DNA of 64,000 nucleotides from Hypericum androsaemum (lineage: Eukaryota > Streptophyta > Magnoliopsida > Malpighiales > Hypericaceae), in the NCBI GenBank assembly GCA_963995505.1, contig OZ023180.1, positions 10,793,685 to 10,857,684 on the forward strand, given 5' to 3'. Positions 11,908-20,900 of the stretch are shown piece after piece. A model generated the notes under the pieces. That model was given only the letters and a program-made list of their open reading frames with translations. It had not been told where the DNA came from and made no database searches. The position numbers were made by a program, and so were the translations under genes. Positions within the stretch are counted from its first letter, which is position 1; each line of letters starts with the position of its first letter.

Positions 11908-11945
11908 ATTGCTTGAGGACAAGCAATGATTTAAGTGTGGGGGTG
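11908..11945 (+). promoter_or_regulatory. Palindrome with AGGA loop and polypurine tract before the 3' LTR
   Basis: Positions 11908-11927 form ATTGCTTG-AGGA-CAAGCAAT, a perfect 8-bp stem with a 4-base loop. It is followed by the polypurine tract aagtgtgggggtg ending at 11945, where plus-strand DNA synthesis starts. Similar palindromes with the same loop occur at 28035-28048 (element X) and 41840-41855 (chromovirus). Confidence 0.75.
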
Positions 11946-13537
11946 TGATGAGTTTCCAAAACACTCATCTCACTAGGCCATTGTAGAGTCATTTTATGTA
12001 GTTTTTAGTCCTTTTTAGCTTGTTTTTTTGTCTTTTCACCAAGTCTAGGCTCGTAACCTGGAATGGAGTCTTTTGTGAATATTTTATGTTTTAGGATGAA
12101 TCTAGGGGACTCGAGCATTAAAAGGAGGTTCAGAGGAGGTCAAGCACATGCCAAAGTCAAGATGTAATCAAGGATGCAAGGCTGAGCCAAGGAAGGAGCG
12201 GAGCAAGTGCTGATGACCATGGAGCGCGCACTACGAGCTACCATTTGTAGTCCAAACTAGTCAACTATTTGGATTACTCAGATGATATTTTTAACCCAAG
12301 CAAAGTTGAGGACAAGAGGCCAGAGCGGATCCAGAAGACACCCGAGTTGCGTATCACTAAAGTTGTGAGACAGAGGTCGTACAAATTATGGAAAATTGTG
12401 TAGAACTCATGGCCGCGTGAAGATTTAATGAAGAAGGCTGGATCGGGTAGCTCCTTCTCAGGATAGCTTCCCCACAAAGTAGTTACCCTTGGCTACCACA
12501 TCCCGGATCTTTAATGAATATTCTTTCTAGATGATTAAACCAGATATTTGATCGTATCATAAATATGTACTTTTCCTTTTAGGGTTAGGGGGCAAAGACT
12601 TGTATAAATAGCCCCCTCCTATTTAACCTAGATAAGATTTTGGAGAGACATTTAGCTAGAGGAGAGGCGACTCTCTCGCGTAGGGAGCCGACCAAGGGCT
12701 GGATTGGAATGGGAGGTCCAAGGGAGAGCATGCGGTTAAGCCCCTCTATCCTTTCCTCTTTTATCTTGCTTGTGACATATATGGCTTTATCTATTTATCT
12801 TTCATTTGCATTTACCATGCTTAGTGAGTAGAGTCCTTAAGGTTCGGGTGCCCTAAGTCCATCCGACCAGCTAGGTGACCGAAATGGGTTGAACATCCTT
12901 TGAGCACGTATGAACCAAAGGTCTTAATGCTTCTAGCCCTAAATATGCCTAGTCCGAGCTAGATAGTCAATGGTTTGCTAGCTCGGCTTGGTTCACACTA
13001 GATGATTTAGTAGTATTTGACCAAAACTCTGGGAGGCAGGTCGCCATGGAGAGCCGACGAGTAGACTAGCTGTCATGACAGGAAATTCCAGACATCGTTA
13101 GCCAATCCTAGTAGTCTATAGGGTAGCATTCAAGAGTGGCCTACTGGTTGAGGTACCATCGGTAAGGAGTTCCTATCTGTGTCAAAGCACGAGTACGATG
13201 AAACTTGGTACAAGATAGGTTGGCGACTTGCCCTAGTACCCGCTTTGTGTTGTGATTGATGTAAAGTAGCAAGTTGATTTAGAACCCCTGGACCAACACG
13301 GTCTTAAGAAGCTTACAAGGTTACCTAGTCAGGAAGGTACACGAAAAGTGCCCGGTCCAATTTTCCATTTATCTAGCATCTCTGATTGCTTAACTTCTCC
13401 CCCATTTTTAAACAACAAAAATAGATACGTCCTAGATCTAACCTAACTAGTTTGATCATGCGACCTCTAGGCTCGTCCCTCTTTTCGATACTCTTATTGA
13501 TCTTTACTGCAGGGTGGTTCAAAACTCCCGCGCATCA
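11946..13537 (+). repeat. 3' LTR of the Athila-like element
   Basis: It begins tgatgagttt directly after the polypurine tract and ends cgcatca at the Cassandra insertion point. It aligns with the 5' LTR along its length, except for about 280 bp near 12070-12400 that the 5' copy lacks. A probable TATA region, tgtataaatagcc, is at about 12601. The corresponding place in the 5' LTR, tatataaatagcc, is at about 4277. Confidence 0.85.
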
Positions 13538-13960
13538 TGTAACGTCCCATGATTTGACCGACTGTCTCCACAGACCAACACGGGTCTTTTCCAGCATGCT
13601 TTGTCCTCACTCGCACGCACCCTGGAAAACTTCCCGAGAGGTCACCCATCCTGATCCTACTCCCGGCCAAACGTGTTTAACCTTGGAGTTCTCTCAAGAT
13701 GTGTGCCAGAAAATAAGGTGCACCTTGTTGGTATGGATAGTACCAATCAAATCACTTAAGGCGTTTCAAACAGTACATATCTTTTACGGGGTATCACATT
13801 CACCCCTCCTTAAATACGCGACGTCATCGTTGCGCCAGACAGAACACAGAACAGTTCCAGAATTGTATTTGCTCTGATACCAAATGTAATACCCCGAGAT
13901 TCGATCGACTGGCTCCACAGACAAGCACTGGTATTTTCTAGCTTGCTTTGTCCTAACTCC

Positions 13961-14078
13961 CACGCACCCTGGAAAACTTCCCAGGAGGTCACCCATCCTA
14001 GTACTACTCTCGCCCAAGCGCGTTTAACTTCAGAGTTCTGATGGGATCCGGTGCATTAGCGCTAGTATGATCGCACCC
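13961..14078 (-). pseudogene. 5S rRNA-like sequence in B-type Cassandra LTR, unit 1
   Basis: Reading on the minus strand from 14078, gggtgcgatcatacta matches the 5' end of plant 5S rRNA. The next ~85 bases continue to match, including gaagttaaacgcgcttgg (box A region) and gatgggtgacctcctgggaa (box C). The match fades after about +100, so this is not a working 5S gene. The intact internal promoter region could still bind TFIIIA and drive pol III transcription of the element. Confidence 0.85.
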
Positions 14079-14504
14079 AAATGTAACGCCCCGTGATTTG
14101 ACCGACTGTCTCCACAGACCAACACGGGTCTTTTCCAGCATGCTTTGTCCTCACTCGCACGCACCCTGGAAAACTTCCCGGGAGGTCACCCATCCTGATC
14201 CTACTCCCGGCCAAACGTGTTTAACCTTGGAGTTCTCTCAAGATGTGTGCCAGAAAATAAGGTGCACCTTGTTGGTATGGATAGTACCAATCAAATCACT
14301 TAAGGCGTTTCAAACAGTACATATCTTTTACGGGGTATCACATTCACCCCTCCTTAAATACGCGACGTCATCGTTGCGCCAGACAGAACACAGAACAGTT
14401 CCAGAATTGTATTTGCTCTGATACCAAATGTAATACCCCGAGATTCGATCGACTGGCTCCACAGACAAGCACTGGTATTTTCCAGCGTGCTTTGTCCTAA
14501 CTCC

Positions 14505-14622
14505 CACGCACCCTGGAAAACTTCCCAGGAGGTCACCCATCCTAGTACTACTCTCGCCCAAGCGCGTTTAACTTCAGAGTTCTGATGGGATCCGGTGCAT
14601 TAGCGCTAGTATGATCGCACCC
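14505..14622 (-). pseudogene. 5S rRNA-like sequence in B-type Cassandra LTR, unit 2
   Basis: Second copy, one 544-bp period from the first, with the same start at +1 and the same box A and box C segments. It is identical to unit 1 by eye across the 5S-like part. Confidence 0.85.
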
Positions 14623-15048
14623 AAATGTAACGCCCCGTGATTTGACCGACTGTCTCCACAGACCAACACGGGTCTTTTCCAGCATGCTTTGTCCTCACTC
14701 GCACGCACCCTGGAAAACTTCCCGGGATGTCACCCATCCTGATCCTACTCCCGGCCAAACGTGTTTAACCTTGGAGTTCTCTCAAGATGTGTGCCAGAAA
14801 ATAAGGTGCACCTTGTTGGTATGGATAGTACCAATCAAATCACTTAAGGCGTTTCAAACAGTACATATCTTTTACGGGGTATCACATTCACCCCTCCTTA
14901 AATACGCGACGTCATCGTTGCGCCAGACAGAACACAGAACAGTTCCAGAATTGTATTTGCTCTGATACCAAATGTAATACCCCGAGATTCGATCGACTGG
15001 CTCCACAGACAAGCACTGGTATTTTCCAGCGTGCTTTGTCCTAACTCC

Positions 15049-15166
15049 CACGCACCCTGGAAAACTTCCCACGAGGTCACCCATCCTAGTACTACTCTCG
15101 CCCAAGCGCGTTTAACTTCAGAGTTCTGATGGGATCCGGTGCATTAGCGCTAGTATGATCGCACCC
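15049..15166 (-). pseudogene. 5S rRNA-like sequence in B-type Cassandra LTR, unit 3
   Basis: Third copy with the same start. It differs by one base in the box C region (cccacgagg in place of cccaggagg on the + strand at about 15068-15076), which would alter the TFIIIA contact region. Confidence 0.85.
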
Positions 15167-15169
15167 AAA

Positions 15170-15816
15170 TGTAACGCCCCGTGATTTGACCGACTGTCTC
15201 CACAGACCAACACAGGTCTTTTCCAGCATGCTTTGTCCTCACTCGCATGCATCCCGGAAAACTTTCCAGGAGGTCACCCATCCTGATCCTACTCCCGGCC
15301 AAACGCGTTTAACCTTGGAGTTCTCTCAGGATGTGTGCCGGAAAAGAAGGTGTACCTTGTTGATATGGATAATACTAATCAAATCACTTAAGGCTTTCAG
15401 ACAGAACATATCATTTTCGGGGTATCACATACACCCCTCCTTCAATACGTGACGTCCTAGTCGCACTAGATATAGACAGTCCCAGAATCCCTCGGTTGCA
15501 GATACGTTCGATCCCCGAACCACACCGTACAAGCCGAGGTCGCTTTGATACCAAATGTGACGCCCCGTGATTTGACCGACTGTCTCCACAGACGAACACG
15601 GGTCTTTTCCAGCATGCTTTGTCCTCAGTCGCACGCACCTTGGAAAACTTCCCAGGAGGTCACCCATCCTGATCCTACTCCTGGCCAAACGCATTTAACC
15701 TTCGAGTTCTCTCAAGATGTGTGCCAGAAAAGAAGGTGCACCTTGTTGGTATGGATAGTACCAATCAAATCACTTAAGGCGTTTCAAACAGTACAAATCT
15801 TTTACGGGGTATCACA
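15170..15816 (-). mobile_element. Complete minus-strand Cassandra element
   Basis: The 5' LTR is 15556-15816 and the 3' LTR 15170-15429, about 260 bp each. The PBS (complement of gctttgatacca, 15543-15554) abuts the 5' LTR and a polypurine tract abuts the 3' LTR at about 15430-15442. The 5S-like part of the LTR is diverged in its 5' half but keeps gatgggtgacctcctgg. The LTR start TGTGATACCCCG faces that of the plus-strand neighbour across three bases. Confidence 0.85.
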
Positions 15817-15819
15817 TTA

Positions 15820-16465
15820 TGTGATACCTCATAAATGATATGTACTGTCTGAAATAGTTAAGTGATTTAATTTGGCTATCCAAATCAACAAGGTGCACCT
15901 TCTTTTCTGGCACACATCTTAAGAGAACTCCAAGGTTAAACGCGTTTGGCCGGGAGTAGGATCAGGATAGGTGACCTCCTGGGAAGTTTCCTAGGGTGCG
16001 TGCGACTGAGGACAAAGCACGCTGAAAAAGATCCGCGTTGGTCTGTGGAGCCAGTCGATCAAATCACGCGACGTCACATTTGGCATCAGAGCATCACCTC
16101 GGCTAGTTCGGTGTGGTTCGGGGATCGAACGCACTGGAAGACGAGGGATTCTGGGACTGACTGATTCTGGTACGACGAGGTTGTCGCGTATTTAAAGAGG
16201 GGTGAATGTGATATCCCATAAATGATATGTACTGTCTGAAATGGTTAAGTAATTTAATTTGGCTATCCATATCAACAAGGTGCACCTTCTTTTCTGGCAC
16301 AAATCTTAAGAGAACTCCAAGGTTAAATGCGTTTGGCCGGGAGTAGGATCAGGATGGGTGACCTCCTGGGAAGTTTCCCAGGGTGCGTGCGAGTGAGGAC
16401 AATGCACGCTGGAAAAGACCCCTGTTGGTCTGTGGAGCCAGTCGGTCAAATCACGGGGCGTCACA
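15820..16465 (+). mobile_element. Complete plus-strand Cassandra element
   Basis: LTRs are 15820-16078 and 16207-16465 (259 bp each). The PBS is tggcatcagagc at 16081-16092 (one change from the initiator-Met site) and the polypurine tract aaagaggggtgaa at 16194-16206. It is head-to-head with the minus-strand element, separated only by tta (15817-15819). It contains gggtgacctcctgggaag in both LTRs, the conserved 5S box C. Confidence 0.88.
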
Positions 16466-16475
16466 CATCATCTGG

Positions 16476-17888
16476 TACAACATGCGGCCGATAAAAAGTC
16501 CTACCATATTAAAAATAGGGGTTCAAATAATAGTTTACTTGGCCTACAATCTTTACGTTGCTCAAATCTGACCATATTATCTACTTCTTCACTACTCACT
16601 CCTCTATAGACTTAGTTTCCAAGATCATATACTAGTTATAAAATCAACATATTGTTGTGATATCTTAAATTATCACGCCTCACGTCAACGCAACAATGCC
16701 GCACGTCAATATAAGCCTTCCAATAATTCTCCTCTTAAGGCGTGACCATGTTAATAAAAATAGTATTCAGCAATTTTAAACCCGTTTCTAGTAATTATGC
16801 TCAAAAGCTTATCCAAATATTTCCAATCAATTAACAATAGCAATTCAATCAATATATTCCAAAATAACAAATTTAATACGATGCCAATGCTTTTGAACCT
16901 CACATTTGAATCACACCGCGCTGATTAATCCAGATTCGAGCTGTGTGGTACTTTTGAAAGGAAAGTTATCCAACAAGTACATAACATTGTTACAATCCTA
17001 AGTACTCAAACTCGAGAACTGTTTAATCTGGAATAACTCCATCAATAAATAATCTAAGTGCTTGTTGGTACTGGGTTCGGAATGGGCTCATTCCAAACCG
17101 TTTGGAGTGAAAGACACGCAGGAGCTTTTTTACAAAAAAGTTAAAATACAGGGATAAAAATAAAAAAAGCCCACACGACAGGGGATCACCGACAATGTAT
17201 GATCGATAACTGGGCATGCCATTGTTGTAGCACGCGGGCCATTATCAATAACTAGGCTTGCCAGTGTCGTAACTGGGATATTCCATTGTCATAAGTGGGG
17301 CATGCCATTATCGATCCTTCAGTCCAAACGATCCGAAATGACCCCTTCACTCCGGACCCAATCCACTTTCGTTTGTACTTCCCTATCTATCTTGATACCA
17401 ATAAACAAAGCGAACAACTAATAATGGGGAGAAGATTATAAATGTTCTTATTTTCTATAACTTATAAATATCACAAGTTACAACTAAGTAACTGACGCTA
17501 AGACAAAAAATGAAGGTAGAAGAATTCATTCTCAATTTGCTTATTTTTTAAGATATGAGAAAATCAGTCACCGGTACTCATACTTATTATTGATAGTCAA
17601 TTTCTTTAGTTAATGTTTATTACTTGTCAATATAAATTGGCAAGCTAACCCTTAGCTAACATACCAAAATTGGTTCTTCTCATTTTGGAAATTTAGCTTT
17701 TTCCATTATTAAAAAATGGTAAGCATTGATTGTGTCATAATTTCTTGGATTCATACTCATACTTATTATGTATTGTTCTTGATTCTCAAAATCTTGTAAT
17801 CATTATGTTTCTATAATTCTGGATTTCTTGGGTTTATAAATGGTAAGTACAAAAAAGGCAAAAAAATTAGTTGATGGTTGAATATCCC
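16476..17888. other. Region upstream of the neprosin gene, with a short minisatellite
   Basis: No gene is evident. At 17200-17310 about five copies of a unit near ataactgggcatgccattgt occur; this is the reverse complement of the minisatellite in the MULE-like element at 5860-6360, so the stretch around 17020-17340 may be a fragment of a related element. The rest is AT-rich. Confidence 0.5.
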
Positions 17889-17898
17889 CTATAAAATG
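17889..17898 (+). promoter_or_regulatory. Candidate TATA box of the neprosin gene
   Basis: The sequence cctataaaat lies about 40 bp before the chosen start codon. This spacing leaves a very short 5' UTR, so the site is only a candidate. Confidence 0.35.
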
Positions 17899-17932
17899 AG
17901 TGAAGTATGTACAAATTTTATCATTCGATAAA

Positions 17933-20900
17933 ATGACGATGGGAGTCTATGTAACACTGCTCATTTTATGCATTTGTTTGACTTATTGTGGAGTGGAAGG
18001 ATTAGAAAAAAACATTTTATATGGAGAAGATATCCGCACCGAGTCAAAGATATTTTATGATGCAACAACAGTGGTACCACCTTCTACCCCTTATAGTTCT
18101 TGACCTAATATTCATATTCTTTTCTTTTGTTTGTCTCCCCTTTCCATAGTTTGTCTTTGCAATTATATTATTATATATTATGCTAAAGTCTATAATACTT
18201 GTTGTATCTTTTGACAGATGTTTAAAGTTATATAATAGTTTACTAATTTTATTGTTGAAGTCTTCAAATGTCGAATGCGTTGATATACATAAGCAACCGA
18301 CTTTTGAAAATCACATGCTCAAAAATCATAAAATTCAGGTACATATCTTATTAGTATCATTTCATTAGAAGAAATTAAACCAGAATTTTTTTATAAAAAT
18401 ATAGACACGTATGTGTTCAGATGGAGCCAAACTTTAAAATAAAAAGAAGAGGAGGAAGAACTTTGGAATATGATAAAAGCCAAACACTTAGATTTTTTAA
18501 AGTGCATGGTTGTCCAAATGGTTCAGTACCTATCCAAAGAAGAATAGGTGGAGTGATAGAGTCACTAAGACTAGATGATCGTGGAAGCTATCATGTAAGT
18601 TTACTATTATTTATTTGCACGTCTATGTTAAATAAACATGCATGTCAACTTTCTTTGATATACTTTCATTGTTTTATACAAAATGTCAATTAATTTTCTT
18701 TTCAATACCTTTTTTATCTTTTGTGTGAACTAGTTTCTAGTTGGCAAGAAGAAGATGTAAATATAAATTTAATTCTCAAATTGGAGTTTGGATGTTTATT
18801 ATGAAATATATGTTAATATTAATCTCTCGAAAATCAGATTTCTTGGTCAACATAACAAATTTTCATACAATTATTATGTTAACTAATTTAATTGAAACTA
18901 CGATATTCAAGAAGTTTAAAAATAGGATTCTCCAAAAAATTTTTTGGTTTAATCGAAGAGGTGTTGCAACTTTAATTTTTATTTACTAGTACTTTAGGAA
19001 AATTTATAGATCATGTCATTAGTTATTAGTTAATATTTTATATGGTGTACTATTTCTAACAACCATCATTCTATGGTAGATCCATCATACCATCCATTTA
19101 ATCAGCCTAATGAAAAATTTGATCACAGATTTTCTTAGGATGTGTTGTAAATGCCCGAATTTCACCAAGTATTATCACATAATTTCTTTTCAACACAATC
19201 TACTTTTTATACGTTAACACCATATACTAAATATTATATACTCATTAAAATTTTCATTAAGATTGCAACATAGAGGTGCTTTTTTTATGAGAATATTTAT
19301 GTCGTGATCAGAATTTGAACCCTTATCATTTTCTACCCCACCCTTCTCTTGTACCATTAGAGCAACTATTCTTTGGTAACATAGATGTGCTTTGGTATGC
19401 CGAATAGTTTTTTTTTAATAAGTGAACTTTTATTACAATTGAAAGAAAAGAAAATAATACATCGTCTTTAGAAAATTAACCAAAGACCATTCTCAAGCTA
19501 TCTCATAAAAGGGTAATCAAGAGCAGTTATAATCTAATTCCTACTCCCTCCTAGAAGAGTGCATGAGGTTATAGTCGTCAGTCTTAGTAAAAACCTTGTC
19601 GTTGTAAACCTCCGTGGGAAGAAAAAACCAATGAAAGGAAAAAAGGGACCTAGCAGAATCTATAAAATGGGAAAAAAAATAAATTGCGGCCGGCATGACG
19701 CAAAAGGAAATTAGGAGCATTGCACCACCACTTATCTTTATGCAACTTTGACAAAGCGTCAGCAGCCGCATTTCCTTCCCAAAAAATATGCAAAACTTAG
19801 AACTCCATCCCATCTATCTTCGCAAGAGCCTGCAACCATCGGTTCCTGAATTTCCATGGCACTCTCTGTTGCCTGTCCTGAAATAAAGAGAACACAGAAG
19901 TAGAATTTGTCTCTAACCATACAAATGCCAACCTCGATCATATGAAATCACCATCGCCTTCAAGGCCTCACTCAACTCAATTTCAAACGCATAGCAAACT
20001 GCCATACTCTTCTTAAAACAACTACAAACAAATCCTCTGAAGTTTTGGAATAAATTCGCAGTTGTTGAGGGAACTGGGGAACCAAGTGAACTCCCATCTG
20101 TGTTGCACTTTATTCACTACAGTAGTGGATCATGCCATTGTACCTTCTTGATACTATGTGCCCTACTGAGACAACCTGGGACCCCAAGAGTGCTCAGTCT
20201 CAAAAGATCATCCTATGAATTGAATATAGGCCCGGAACCTAATGCACCAGCTTTCGCAACCAAGAACCAAACATGCGATGCCACTGACATATATCCATGA
20301 GCAAGACCTTAAAAAAATGTTCCTATTCTGCTCCATCCAGATTGCCCAAACACAAGTGATAAATAGCCTGCATAAAGTATGACTCCCTTGGAAATAAATT
20401 CAAAACATGTCATAAACCTTGCCCCTTACATTCAGTACGAAGGGACAAACTGCTAGTACATATCTCACAAAAAGATGGACCAATAAAGCCTCTACGCTAT
20501 AAGAGATCCAATGTTGGCAATCGTCCATGTATCACGCGCCATATCGTAATGAATCTGCGTGGTGGAATATAGAGCACCCGAATCCAACTACCCCAACGCA
20601 CCAAAGGAAAGGAATCCCATTTGATATGTCCCATTTGAATCTGCGTGGTGGAATATATTGATATGTCCCATTTGAAGTTATCAAACCATCCAAAGAGTGA
20701 GGTCAAATAGTAATGTCACTATCTAGTGGGCCTACGCGGTAAGCCAATATAACTACAACCATAGTGGAGAACCTCTAAAAGAAATCGTGATAAAACTTCC
20801 ACCTTATGCTATTCCAATAATTAAGTTGGAATTGGTGTTGAAGGTGCACTAGAATGCATAGGCGATCCGCAATATTACATCCTAGCCAATTATCTAGCCA

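Larger units (their letters stand above)
13538..15169 (-). repeat. Three 544-bp tandem units, each LTR plus internal domain plus 5S-bounded partial LTR
   Basis: Units start at 13538, 14082 and 14626 and are almost identical. Each has an A-type LTR of 261 bp (for example 13538-13798), an 86-bp internal part with polypurine tract and PBS (13799-13884), then a B-type partial LTR of 194 bp (13885-14078) and a 3-base joint. The B-type copy stops precisely at the first base of its 5S rRNA-like sequence. Near identity between units implies recent tandem amplification by unequal exchange. Confidence 0.9.
13538..16465. mobile_element. Compound Cassandra (TRIM) array inside one target duplication
   Basis: Cassandra elements are miniature LTR retrotransposons whose LTRs carry 5S rRNA-like sequence. 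Here three minus-strand 544-bp units (13538-15169), one ordinary minus-strand element (15170-15816) and one ordinary plus-strand element (15820-16465) lie side by side. The complete block is bounded by catca at 13533-13537 and 16466-16470, a perfect 5-bp duplication, and I see no duplications at the inner junctions. Every LTR shows TG/CA ends and PBS gctctgatacca or its complement. No protein is encoded, as expected for this family. Confidence 0.85.
3901..16475 (+). mobile_element. Non-autonomous Athila-like Ty3/gypsy retrotransposon with two nested insertions
   Basis: Two long direct repeats (3901-6933, interrupted, and 11946-13537) bound an internal region with a primer-binding site at 6936-6953, gag and protease remnants, and a polypurine tract at 11933-11945. 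The PBS resembles the tRNA-Asp type site typical of Athila/Tat elements. Flanking tctgc/tctgg (3896-3900 and 16471-16475) is a 4-of-5 target duplication once the Cassandra complex is removed. I see no reverse transcriptase, RNase H or integrase motif, so the element would need help from a relative. A MULE-like element occupies 5057-6772 and a Cassandra complex 13538-16465. Confidence 0.8.

Noticed and set aside
13961..15166. Functional 5S rRNA gene cluster.
   Set aside because: Only ~100 bases match, the 3' end diverges, no terminator follows, and each copy is inside a Cassandra unit.
13784..15694. Repeated ORFs on both strands (for example the 107- and 77-codon frames repeated every 544 bp).
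   Set aside because: They fall in Cassandra LTR and 5S-like sequence; repetition reflects the DNA unit, not coding. Cassandra encodes no protein.
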